Of a stretch of 64,000 bases of DNA, positions 26,204 through 34,231 are shown one piece after another. Positions within the stretch are counted from its first letter, which is position 1; each line of letters opens with the position of its first letter. Source of the stretch: Salinirubellus litoreus. GTDB lineage: Archaea; Halobacteriota; Halobacteria; Halobacteriales; Haloarculaceae. A model generated the notes under the pieces. That model saw nothing but the letters and a program-made list of their open reading frames with translations. It was not told where the DNA came from and made no database searches. Location: positions 3,100,001 to 3,164,000 of the forward strand of contig NZ_CP147841.1 of NCBI RefSeq assembly GCF_037335815.1. Reading direction: 5' to 3'. The translations under genes and the position numbers were made by a program.

Positions 26204-26393
26204 GGCAACCGCTGTCAGCCGAGGGGACGTAAGCGTGTGGGTCGCTGTCGGTCCACAGCGACGCGAACGGACCCCCGCATCGAACGTCCGGCGGCGCTGC
26301 GCTACGGTGGAGGACGGTCGGACGGACCCGCCGGGATCTCGGCCGCGATCGGACGATCGAGCGGACGCGCGAACTCCGCGGAGGACCCGGGGG

Positions 26394-27215
26394 TTAGAGG
26401 ACCGTCGCAGCGAACCAGCCGACGATCGAGAGCCCGCCGAGGGAGAGACAGACCCCCCAGAAGGGGATCGTCCTGACGAGCCGCATCAGCACGCCGATGG
26501 AGGCGTACCCGACCACCGCCGCCGTCGTCAGCGCGACCAGCGCGGCGACGGGCGAGAGCGACGGGAGGCCGCCCGCGTCGAGCACCGCGACGAGGCCGCC
26601 CCCGACCGCGGCCGGGATCGAGAGCAGGAAGGAGAGTCGGAACGAGTCCGGGCCGTCGTGTCCCCGGAGCAGCAGCACGCTGGTCGTGGTCCCCGAACGC
26701 GAGACGCCGGGCAGTATGGCGAGACCCTGGGCCCCCCCGACGAGTAGCGCATCGAGGAGCGTCGGGTTCTCCCGCTCCGCGCCGCCGAGCCCGTCCGCGT
26801 ACCACTCGATCGCGCCGGTGAGGACGAGCAGGACGCCCACGAGTCCGACCAGCGCCGTGCCGGTCAGTTCCGAGACGACACCTTCGAGGAGGAGGTACGC
26901 GCACGCGCCGACGAGCATGGAGACGAGCGTGGCCACCGCCAGGAACGTGACCGTCGCCATCCCGCCCTCGAACGCCCGTCGCCGTCGCCACTCGGGGACC
27001 AGCCCGAGGACGTCCCGGAGTTCGTCGCGGTAGTAGACCGTCGCCGAGAGCGCGGTTCCGAGGTGGAGGAACAGTGCGAGCCCGATCGCGGTCCGCGGGT
27101 CCGAACCGAAAGCGGTCAGCACGATCGCCAGGTTCCCCTCGCTGGAGACGGGGAGCCACTCCAGCAGCCCCTGGAGGACGCCGGCGATCGCGGCGACCCG
27201 CGCGCCGTCTTCCAT
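26394..27215 (-). CDS. uppP: polyprenyl-diphosphate phosphatase (UppP/BacA family)
   Basis: A 273-residue, eight-helix membrane phosphatase. It has the two family active-site repeats: GLLEWLPVSSEGNLAI near residue 15-30 and GLAILPGVSRSGTTTSVLLL in the middle. In bacteria the enzyme recycles undecaprenyl diphosphate; in archaea a dolichyl- or C55/C60-type carrier for glycans is likely, but that is inference. It is followed at 26204-26393 by a gene-free stretch. Confidence 0.93.
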   Translation of the reverse strand: MEDGARVAAIAGVLQGLLEWLPVSSEGNLAIVLTAFGSDPRTAIGLALFLHLGTALSATVYYRDELRDVLGLVPEWRRRRAFEGGMATVTFLAVATLVSMLVGACAYLLLEGVVSELTGTALVGLVGVLLVLTGAIEWYADGLGGAERENPTLLDALLVGGAQGLAILPGVSRSGTTTSVLLLRGHDGPDSFRLSFLLSIPAAVGGGLVAVLDAGGLPSLSPVAALVALTTAAVVGYASIGVLMRLVRTIPFWGVCLSLGGLSIVGWFAATVL

Positions 27216-27308
27216 ACCCCGCCCACGACCGCCCCGGGTGATACCCGTTTCGACGCTTTCACGGACCGGTTCCCCCGCCGATCGGCACTCCGGGCGCGTC
27301 CCTCTCGC

Positions 27309-28277
27309 TCAGGCGTCCAGCGCACACCGGAACCCGCAGTTGCCCGTGGTGCTCGTCGGGTCGGTCGACGTCCGCGCGGCGACCCGGTACCGGTTGCAGT
27401 ACGAGTCGTGACAGAGGTACGACCCCCCGCGGATGACCTTCTCATCACCCTCGGCGGGGCCGGTCGGGTTCTCCAGGGGACCCCCGGGGTGGTCGGCCGT
27501 GAACCAGTCGCTACACCACTCCCAGACGTTCCCGGCGACGTTGTACATCCCGAACTCGTTCTGCCGGAACGCGTCGACCGGGGCAGTCCCCCGGTAGCCG
27601 TCCTCGGCGGTGTTCTCCTCGGGGAAGCTCCCCTGCCAGATGTTACACCGGTGCTCGCCGTCGGGTCGTAGCTCGTCGCCCCACGGGAACCGCTTCCCGA
27701 CGAGCCCCCCGCGCGCGGCGCGCTCCCACTCCGCCTCGGTCGGGAGGCGCTTGCCCTTCCACGCCGCGTACTCGACGGCGTCGCGCCAGGAGACGTGGAC
27801 GACGGGGTGTTTCAGCCGGTCCTCGATGGACGACCCCGGACCCTCGGGGTGGAACCAGTTGGCCCCCGCAACGCCGAGCCACCACGAACTCCCGGCGGCC
27901 CCGTCGATGACGTGTTCTCGCTGCTTGGGGCCGACGAAGTCCTGGAAGACGAACGACCACCCGAACCGCTCGGCATCGGTAGTGTAACCCGTCTCCCGGG
28001 CGAACTCGTAGAACTCGGCGTTCGTCACCTGGTGGCGGTCGATGTAGTAGGCATCGAGGTCGACCGTCCGGCGCGGCCCCTCGCCGTCCTGCGGGAACCC
28101 GACGTCGTCGTCGGTCCCCATCTCGAAGCTCCCGGCCGGTATCTCCGCCATCCGCTCCGTCCCCGTCCCCGCGGGCGACGTGTCGCCGTAGGGGTTGGTC
28201 GGCAGGTCGTCCGGCTCGTCACCGCTATCCCCACCGGCGACACAGCACTCGGGACGACCGTGATCGGCGTCGTGCAT
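27309..28277 (-). CDS. formylglycine-generating enzyme (sulfatase activator)
   Basis: A 322-residue FGE/SUMF1-domain protein. FGE oxidises the active-site Cys of type I sulfatases to formylglycine, using copper and O2. The domain begins at IPAGSFEMGTDDDVGFPQDGE-like sequence (about residue 46) and includes VTNAEFYEFARETGY, HPVVHVSWRDAVEYAAW, LPTEAEWERAARGG and GNVWEWCSDWF. The catalytic pair Cys289 and Cys294 is present in GGSYLCHDSYCNRYR, so it should be active, not just a lectin-like FGE-sulfatase fold. It is divergent from a sulfatase gene that carries the matching motif. The first ~45 residues, with two adjacent Cys, are unique. Confidence 0.92.
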   Translation of the reverse strand: MHDADHGRPECCVAGGDSGDEPDDLPTNPYGDTSPAGTGTERMAEIPAGSFEMGTDDDVGFPQDGEGPRRTVDLDAYYIDRHQVTNAEFYEFARETGYTTDAERFGWSFVFQDFVGPKQREHVIDGAAGSSWWLGVAGANWFHPEGPGSSIEDRLKHPVVHVSWRDAVEYAAWKGKRLPTEAEWERAARGGLVGKRFPWGDELRPDGEHRCNIWQGSFPEENTAEDGYRGTAPVDAFRQNEFGMYNVAGNVWEWCSDWFTADHPGGPLENPTGPAEGDEKVIRGGSYLCHDSYCNRYRVAARTSTDPTSTTGNCGFRCALDA

Positions 28278-28312
28278 GGGACCTGAACGGGCCACCGGAC
28301 GCCCCGGCCGGG

Positions 28313-28320
28313 GATAAATC
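28313..28320 (-). promoter_or_regulatory. TATA-like element of the FGE gene
   Basis: Minus-strand ATTTATCC about 38 bases before the ATG at 28277; within the divergent FGE/sulfatase promoter region. Confidence 0.35.
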
Positions 28321-28362
28321 CACGGCGCGACGCCGAGCTCCCCGACGGTCCGCACCGTACAC

Positions 28363-28368
28363 TTTTGT
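28363..28368 (+). promoter_or_regulatory. TTTTGT promoter element of the sulfatase gene
   Basis: TTTTGT centred 27 bases before the ATG at 28392. Confidence 0.4.
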
Positions 28369-28391
28369 ACCCCCGTCGGGTCGGGCAATCC

Positions 28392-29843
28392 ATGCCGGAC
28401 GACCGCCCGAACGTCCTGTTCCTGATGAACGACGAACACCGACCGGACCTCGCCGGGTTCGCCGGGAACGACGTCGTCAGGACGCCCACGCTCGACTGGC
28501 TCGCCGAGACGGGGACGGTGTTCACGAACGCCTACACGCCGTCGCCGATCTGCGTCCCCGGACGCCACGCCATCCGTACGGGCAAGCTCCCCCGGACCTA
28601 CGAGGACGAGGGGCTCGACGAGTTCGACGACGGCTACCCCTACATGGCCCGGAAGTTCACCGACCACGCCTACATGACCGCCCAGGCCGGCAAGGAGCAC
28701 TACCCCGGGTGGTCACAGATGGTCGGGTTCCGCAAGCGGCTCGGCCCGACGCCGATGAAACGCGAGGTCGGCGACACCGCCGTCGACACCGAGAACCCGG
28801 GCGCGATCGAGTACGAACGCGAGGTCGACTACGGCGACTACGGTGGGTGGGACGACTGGAAGTGGGGGTGGCAGAAGGAGGTCCAGCAGGCGGGGATCTC
28901 GGACTCCCGGGTGCAGGTCCAGGACCGCCGGCTCGTCGAGGGGACCGAGCAGTTCCTCCGGCAGTTCTTCGTCTCGCCGTACTACGACCGCGCACAGCCC
29001 GACCGCCCGCTGTTCGTGAAGACGAGCGTCATCCAGCCCCACTACCCGTTCTTCACCGAGGACGAGGACCTGTTCACCTACTACATGAACCGGGTGGACC
29101 CGCACGTCGAGGAGCCGGGCGACCATCCCGCCGCACGGAGCGATCGGTGGGCGGAGTGCGGCGAGCTCACTCCCGGCCAGGACGTCACCGCCAGGGAGAT
29201 CAGGCGGGCGACCGCCGCGTACTACGCCATGGTCGAGCGGATGGACTCGCTGTTCGGCCGGGTCATCGAGCGGCTCAGGCTCTGCGGGGAGGACCCCGAC
29301 GAGTGGGTGATCGTGTTCACGAGCGACCACGGGGAGATGCTCGGCGAGCGCGGGCTCTGGGGGAAGATCAACTTCTACGAGCCGACCGTCAACGTCCCGC
29401 TCATCATCAGGTGGCCCGAGCGGTTCGATCCCGGCACCGTCGATCAGAACGTGAGCCTCTGTGACCTCTACGCCACGCTGTGTGATCTCGCGGACATCCC
29501 CGTTCCCGACGACGTCGACTCCCGGAGCCTCGTCCCGCTCCTCGAGGGCGACACCGACGACTGGGACGACGAGGCCATCTCGCAGGGCGCGGACAACACG
29601 GCGGTCCACGGCGGTCTCGGCCCGGAGGAGCTGATGATCAAGCGCGGCGACCTGAAGTACTGCTGGTACGGCGAGGGGGAGGGCGAGATCCTCTTCGACC
29701 TCGAACGCGACCCCGGCGAGAACACGAACTACGTCGACGACCCGGACTACGCCGACGAGGTCGAGGCGTTCCGCGAGCGCCGCGGCGAACTCGGCTACGG
29801 GCCGAACGCCGACCCCGACTACGTGAACGCGGGATACCGGTAG
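28392..29843 (+). CDS. type I sulfatase
   Basis: A 483-residue arylsulfatase-type hydrolase without signal peptide, so probably cytosolic. It has the N-terminal metal site RPNVLFLMNDEHRPD, the sulfatase signature CVPGR (Cys54, the residue converted to formylglycine) in SPICVPGRHAIRTGK, VIQPHYPF, and FTSDHGEMLGERGLWGK with the second metal site. Near the end it has a typical EILFDLERDPGENTN. It cleaves sulfate esters, presumably from a sulfated sugar. It is divergent from a complete FGE, which supports in vivo activation. The ATG at 28392 matches the promoter. Confidence 0.93.
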   Translation: MPDDRPNVLFLMNDEHRPDLAGFAGNDVVRTPTLDWLAETGTVFTNAYTPSPICVPGRHAIRTGKLPRTYEDEGLDEFDDGYPYMARKFTDHAYMTAQAGKEHYPGWSQMVGFRKRLGPTPMKREVGDTAVDTENPGAIEYEREVDYGDYGGWDDWKWGWQKEVQQAGISDSRVQVQDRRLVEGTEQFLRQFFVSPYYDRAQPDRPLFVKTSVIQPHYPFFTEDEDLFTYYMNRVDPHVEEPGDHPAARSDRWAECGELTPGQDVTAREIRRATAAYYAMVERMDSLFGRVIERLRLCGEDPDEWVIVFTSDHGEMLGERGLWGKINFYEPTVNVPLIIRWPERFDPGTVDQNVSLCDLYATLCDLADIPVPDDVDSRSLVPLLEGDTDDWDDEAISQGADNTAVHGGLGPEELMIKRGDLKYCWYGEGEGEILFDLERDPGENTNYVDDPDYADEVEAFRERRGELGYGPNADPDYVNAGYR

Positions 29844-29967
29844 CTCGCCGGAGCGGGGTGGAACGCGAACGATCCCGACCCGAATACGGTACGGCTCCGA
29901 TCGAAGGTTCCCGACGAGGTGGCACCGAGCGGAGAGGATTCATACCTACGCCGGGCGTCGGAACGCC

Positions 29968-30621
29968 ATGGACGGGACCTCGGAGACGAACTCGCTGGAG
30001 GTCCGCTGGTTCGGAACGGGGGCACCTCCGGGAGAACTCGACGAGTGGATCGCCGCGCTCGGGTCGGTGGACACCTCGACGCGGACCGACTCCTACCTCT
30101 CGCCGTTCGGCCCCTCGCTCAACGTCAAGCGCCGGGGCGGCGAGTCCATCGAAGTGAAGCGCCGGCTCGGCGAGCTCGGGCGGCACGACCTCGCCCCCGG
30201 CGTCGCGGGGAACGTCGAGCAGTGGTACAAGTGGAGCTTCCCGCTCGATCGCGCACCGGATCCCACCTCGGCAGATCGGACCGGGCTGTGGCTCCCGATC
30301 GAGAAGACGCGGACGCTCTACGCGCTCGACGGTGCCGAGATCGGGTCGCTCGCCGGGAACGTGTCGGGACCCACGACGGCGGAGGTCGAGGTGACGGAGG
30401 GGAGGACGGTGTCCGAGACGGCCTGGACCTGCTGTCTGGAGGTAGCGGGGCGTCCGGACGATCTCGAGAGCGTCTTCGACGCCGTAGCTGCCGAACTGTT
30501 CGGCGCGGACTTCCCGGTCGAACTCGAACCGGACGAATCGTTCGGCTACCCCGAGTGGCTACGCCGAGTGACGGCAAACACGGGACCCAGCCCGGAGATC
30601 CTCGTCCCTTCGAATCAGTGA
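29968..30621 (+). CDS. hypothetical protein
   Basis: A 217-residue soluble protein I do not recognise. It is rich in beta-strand-like stretches (LEVRWFGTG, SLNVKRRGGESIEVKRRL, VEQWYKWSFPLD, TLYALDGAEIGSL) with several conserved-looking Lys and Arg residues, and a C-terminal helix pair. The KRR...EVKRR layout and alternating strands could suit a CYTH-like tunnel fold, but I cannot support that. An ATTCATAC element about 26 bases upstream of the ATG suggests its own promoter. Confidence 0.6.
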   Translation: MDGTSETNSLEVRWFGTGAPPGELDEWIAALGSVDTSTRTDSYLSPFGPSLNVKRRGGESIEVKRRLGELGRHDLAPGVAGNVEQWYKWSFPLDRAPDPTSADRTGLWLPIEKTRTLYALDGAEIGSLAGNVSGPTTAEVEVTEGRTVSETAWTCCLEVAGRPDDLESVFDAVAAELFGADFPVELEPDESFGYPEWLRRVTANTGPSPEILVPSNQ

Positions 30622-30630
30622 TCCGGGAGG

Positions 30631-30972
30631 TCAGCCTCGCCGGTCGGCGAAGCCGGTGACGAGCCGGGAGAACGCCGCCGGGTGCTCCCGGTAGGGCAGG
30701 TGGCCACAGTCGTTGAAGAGGTGGAGTCGGACGTCCGGGTTCTCCTGACCGAGCAGGTCGAACGCTCCGACGCCGGCCATCCCCCGCGCCCGGTCGACCA
30801 TCTCGGTCATGGTCGTCAGCCCCACGTCCGGGAAGCCGTGGACGGAGGTCGAAACCGAGGAGCCGCTCATATAGACCACCTCCCCGCCGGCCTGCTCGAC
30901 GAGACGTGCGGACAGGGCGTCGTACCCGCCCATCGCGGGGAGTATCGCGGGCCGTTCGATCAGTTCGCGCAA
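30631..30972 (-). pseudogene. chimeric remnant: PEP mutase/isocitrate lyase start joined to alpha/beta hydrolase end
   Basis: The minus-strand frame reads, first, the N-terminus of an isocitrate lyase/PEP mutase family protein: LRELIERPAILP, MGGYDALSARLVEQAGG, YMSGSSVSTSVHG and TTMTEMVDRARGMA. At about 30772 it changes into the C-terminal end of an alpha/beta hydrolase: PDVRLHLFNDCGHLPYREHP with the catalytic His. No single family has this order, and both parts are far too short for activity. No ATG or GTG starts the frame; only a TTG at 30972 is available. The simplest reading is a deletion fusing two former catabolic genes. Confidence 0.7.
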
Positions 30973-31368
30973 CCGGCTCGTGCCGACATTCGCGACCGTG
31001 GAGGGCCGACTGGCATCAATCTGTGTGATCGGGGGAGGGGAGAGGAGATCACTCGTCGTCCTCGACCGGGAGCCCGCCGTGAGACCCCCGACCGACGGGG
31101 TGAGCGTCTGCCACCGAATGACCACCGCCGGGCCACGGCGATACCCCGTATCCGTCGCTTGCCCCCGACTTCCGGCGGCGGCCGCCGGTCCTCGGTTCGA
31201 CGGTCCGGCGACCGATCGAGGCCCGGGACCGACCGGGGGACGTCGACCCAAGAGTGAAGGTGTCGAGCGCGGAGCGTCGGTCATGGCACGGACCACCGAC
31301 GCGGCGCCCGCAGTCGTCGGGACGAGAGCGAGAACCGTCCGCACCACCGCACCGACGGGAGGGTTCCG
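30973..31368. other. intergenic, no gene seen
   Basis: About 396 bases between the chimeric remnant and the dehalogenase gene. Open frames occur on both strands, but none has recognisable motifs or a promoter; the stretch may be debris from the same deletion. Confidence 0.4.
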
Positions 31369-32082
31369 ATGACGCTCGCTGACGTCGACGCGCTCCTGTT
31401 CGATGTCTTCGGGACGGTCGTGGACTGGCGAAGCGGCGTCGTCCGCGACGGCGAACGGCTCGGGGAGGAGAAGGGCCTCGACGTGGACTGGGCGGCGTTC
31501 GCCGACGCCTGGCGCGAGGAGTACCAGCCCTCGATGGAGCGCGTGCGTCAGGGGGAGATACCCTGGCGGAACCTCGACGCGCTCCACCGCGAGTCGCTGG
31601 AGGGGCTCCTCGATCGGTTCGGCGTGGAGGGCCTGACCGAGGAGGAGGTCGACCACCTCAATCGTACCTGGCATCGTCTCGACCCCTGGCCGGACGCCAT
31701 CCCCGGACTGAGACGGCTCCGCTCGGAGTACATGGTGGCGACGCTCTCGAACGGCCACGTCCGCCTCCTCGCCGATATGGCCAAGCGCGCCGGCATTCCG
31801 TGGGACCTGATCCTCTCGGCGGAGCTCTCCGGGCACTACAAGCCCGACGAGGAGGCCTACCTGACGGCGGTCGACCTCCTCGACGTCGCGCCCGGAAAGG
31901 TTGCGATGGTCGCCGCCCACGAGCGGGACCTCGAGGCCAGCCGCGAGGCGGGGCTCCGTACCGCCTACGTCCACCGCCCCGACGAGTGGGGGACGGGAGA
32001 GAATCCAGATCGACCGGCCGACTCCGCGTACGACGTCGTCGCCGACGACTTCGTGGACCTCGCGGAGCGGCTCGGTACCTGA
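31369..32082 (+). CDS. haloacid dehalogenase type II (HAD superfamily)
   Basis: A 237-residue HAD hydrolase. Motif I is LLFDVFGTVVDW with the nucleophilic Asp, motif II ATLSNGHVRLL, motif III Lys in SGHYKPDEEAY, and motif IV AAHERDLEASREAGLRTAYVHRP. This is the pattern of L-2-haloacid dehalogenases, which turn 2-haloacids into 2-hydroxyacids. Many members are in fact phosphatases, so the activity is likely but not proven. A product 2-hydroxyacid would fit the neighbouring dehydrogenases. Confidence 0.87.
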   Translation: MTLADVDALLFDVFGTVVDWRSGVVRDGERLGEEKGLDVDWAAFADAWREEYQPSMERVRQGEIPWRNLDALHRESLEGLLDRFGVEGLTEEEVDHLNRTWHRLDPWPDAIPGLRRLRSEYMVATLSNGHVRLLADMAKRAGIPWDLILSAELSGHYKPDEEAYLTAVDLLDVAPGKVAMVAAHERDLEASREAGLRTAYVHRPDEWGTGENPDRPADSAYDVVADDFVDLAERLGT

Positions 32083-32183
32083 CGACGGGGCCTCACGTCC
32101 GATCGGGCCTCCACCCGGGTCTCGCCCACGGGGAGGGGCGGCCCCGGCGATGGTGTAAAGTGAGAGAACGTGGATCCCGTACC

Positions 32184-33563
32184 ATGACCACACGAGGCAC
32201 GGTCCCCGTGCCGGGTGCCGGGGACCCCGTTACAGTCGGGGTGTTGAGCTTCCACAACAGCAAGGAGTCGAAGGCCATCCTCAACGCAGTGGAGGCGCTC
32301 GGTCACGGGACGGAGTGGCTCCGCGAGGAGAACGTCGTCTTCCGCGTCGACGATGGCGGCGCGAGCCTAGAGCCGGACGTGGACGTCATCGCCAACCGGC
32401 TCCTGCTGTCGAACACCGACCAGCCCACCGAGGAACTGGGCATCGCGCGGACGCTGGCCGCGCTCAGGCCGATGCTGAACCCGCCGGACGCGACGGCACG
32501 GGCGGCCCACAAGACGGCGGCAGCCGCCACGATGGCGACGGCGGGCGAGGTCCCGCTCCCGCGGACGCTGCTGGCACTGAGTGCCGACCGGCTCAACCTC
32601 CTTCGCGACGAGTTCGGCCCCGAGGCGGTCTACAAGACGGCCATCGGCACCCACGGGGGCGGCGCGTGGAAGGTCGACACGAGCGAGACGCTGACCACCA
32701 AGGTCGGCAGGAGGCGGGCGTTCCTGCAGGAACTGATCGGTCGCGGCGACGAACGACCGCGAGATCTCCGGGTGTACGTCGTCGACGGGGAGGTGGTCGG
32801 CGCGATGTACCGTGTCGCCGCCGAGGGCGACTGGCGGACGAACGTCGCGCGAGGCGGGGAGGTCCGGGACGCCACCGGGGACCTCCCCGAGGAGGCCGAC
32901 CGACTGGCGCGGCGGTCGGCCGAGCTGATCGGTCTCGACTACGCCGGGGTCGACCTCATCGAGGGTGAAGACGGCTGGTACGTCCTCGAGGTGAACCCGA
33001 CCGCCGGGTTCAAGGGTCTCTACCGAGCCACGGGCCGCTCGCCGGCACCGGAGATCGCCCGACTCGCCATCGAACGTGCCGGCGGGACCGTCGACGAGGA
33101 GCGAGTCCGCGAGCTCGCGGCCACGCTCGACGATTCGACGCCGACCTGCACGCCGACGCCGGAGTCCGAGGCGTTCGAGGAACCGGTCGTCCTCGGGTTC
33201 ACCGAGCGGGTCGTCGTCAGCGGGACCAGCGGGACCCGGACGATCGTCGGTAAATCGGACACCGGTGCCGCTCGGACGAGCATCGACCTCCAACTGGCGG
33301 CGGAGATCGGTGCCGGCCCCATACACACGGTGAGTCGGGTCCGCTCGGGGTCGAGCGACCGGAGCCGTCCGCGGCCGGTAGTGGACCTCGTCGTCGGTAT
33401 CGCGGGCACACAGCACACCGTCGAGGCGAACGTCGAGGACCGCTCGCACATGACCCACTCGCTGTTGCTCGGCCGGGACGTCCTCAGGCACTACCACCTC
33501 GACATCAGCCGGCGGGTCGACGATACGTCCGTCACCGGCGAGGAGCAGCCACCGGAAGAGTAG
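32184..33563 (+). CDS. RimK-type ATP-grasp ligase fused to retropepsin-like domain
   Basis: A 459-residue two-domain protein. Residues ~15-300 are a RimK-like ATP-grasp ligase: an N-terminal TVGVLSFHNSKESKAIL, VYKTAIGTHGGGAWKV (ATP loop), LRVYVVDGEVVGAMYR, and GLDYAGVDLIEGEDGWYVLEVNP with Mg2+ ligands Glu and Asn. Residues ~325-445 match the retropepsin-like domain of the RimB group (PF05618): VGKSDTGAARTSID with the Asp-Thr-Gly-Ala catalytic motif and VEDRSHMTHSLLLGRDVL. In bacteria the ligase and this domain are usually separate neighbouring genes for adding and trimming Glu on ribosomal protein S6 or other targets. Here they are one polypeptide. Confidence 0.85.
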   Translation: MTTRGTVPVPGAGDPVTVGVLSFHNSKESKAILNAVEALGHGTEWLREENVVFRVDDGGASLEPDVDVIANRLLLSNTDQPTEELGIARTLAALRPMLNPPDATARAAHKTAAAATMATAGEVPLPRTLLALSADRLNLLRDEFGPEAVYKTAIGTHGGGAWKVDTSETLTTKVGRRRAFLQELIGRGDERPRDLRVYVVDGEVVGAMYRVAAEGDWRTNVARGGEVRDATGDLPEEADRLARRSAELIGLDYAGVDLIEGEDGWYVLEVNPTAGFKGLYRATGRSPAPEIARLAIERAGGTVDEERVRELAATLDDSTPTCTPTPESEAFEEPVVLGFTERVVVSGTSGTRTIVGKSDTGAARTSIDLQLAAEIGAGPIHTVSRVRSGSSDRSRPRPVVDLVVGIAGTQHTVEANVEDRSHMTHSLLLGRDVLRHYHLDISRRVDDTSVTGEEQPPEE

Positions 33564-33744
33564 CCGGCGAGGGGAGCGTTTCGCGCCCCGCTCGTCGCCC
33601 TGGAGACCGGTCGAGTCGTCACACCACGCCCGGAGGGGAACGGCTGTCAGGTTCGGATCCGACCGTTCGGCTGATTCGTGGAACGCGAGTGCGGCGAGGA
33701 GTGCCCGTCGAACGACCTATGCTCGCAGAGCGTCTCCGTGGAGC

Positions 33745-34152
33745 ATGACCGCCATCGAGGGCCTCGGCGAGGTCGCCTTCCGGACCGAGCGGCTGGGCGA
33801 GATGGTCGAGTTCTACGGCGAGGTGCTGGGGCTCGAACGTATCGACGACCCGCCCGGCGAGACGAGCGCGTTCTTCCGGGCGGGCGACGGCGTCGCCGGC
33901 CACACGCAGGTGCTCGTGGTGTTCGACCGGACGGGGACCGAGGGGTACGTCCCGCCGGATCCCGACCGGACGACCGTCGATCACGTCGCGTTCGGTATCC
34001 GCCGCGAGGCGTTCGACGCCGAGGCCGAGCGGCTGGAGGGGCTGGGGTACGACCTCGACTACGCGTACCACGACTGGGTCGAGTGGCGCTCGCTCTACCT
34101 CGCCGACCCGGACGGGAACAGCGTCGAACTCGTGTGTTTCGACCCCGAGTGA
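33745..34152 (+). CDS. VOC (glyoxalase/dioxygenase fold) protein
   Basis: A 135-residue single VOC unit: GEVAFRTERLGEMVEFYGEVLGL-like start, then VDHVAFGIRREAF with a metal-type His, and the closing SLYLADPDGNSVELVCF with the Glu ligand. The family includes glyoxalases, epimerases and ring-cleaving dioxygenases; the metal and substrate cannot be read here. A CCTATG element lies 27 bases before the ATG. Confidence 0.87.
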   Translation: MTAIEGLGEVAFRTERLGEMVEFYGEVLGLERIDDPPGETSAFFRAGDGVAGHTQVLVVFDRTGTEGYVPPDPDRTTVDHVAFGIRREAFDAEAERLEGLGYDLDYAYHDWVEWRSLYLADPDGNSVELVCFDPE

Positions 34153-34231
34153 GGTCGACAGATCTGATCGACGGATCACGTGCGGTCTGCACCCTAACGG
34201 CGGCCCTCGCGTCCCCCTCGGGGTTCGCCCG

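Noticed and set aside
30980..31372. A 130-codon plus-strand frame before the dehalogenase gene
   Set aside because: No motifs, low-complexity Arg/Pro/Gly content and no promoter; probably non-coding.
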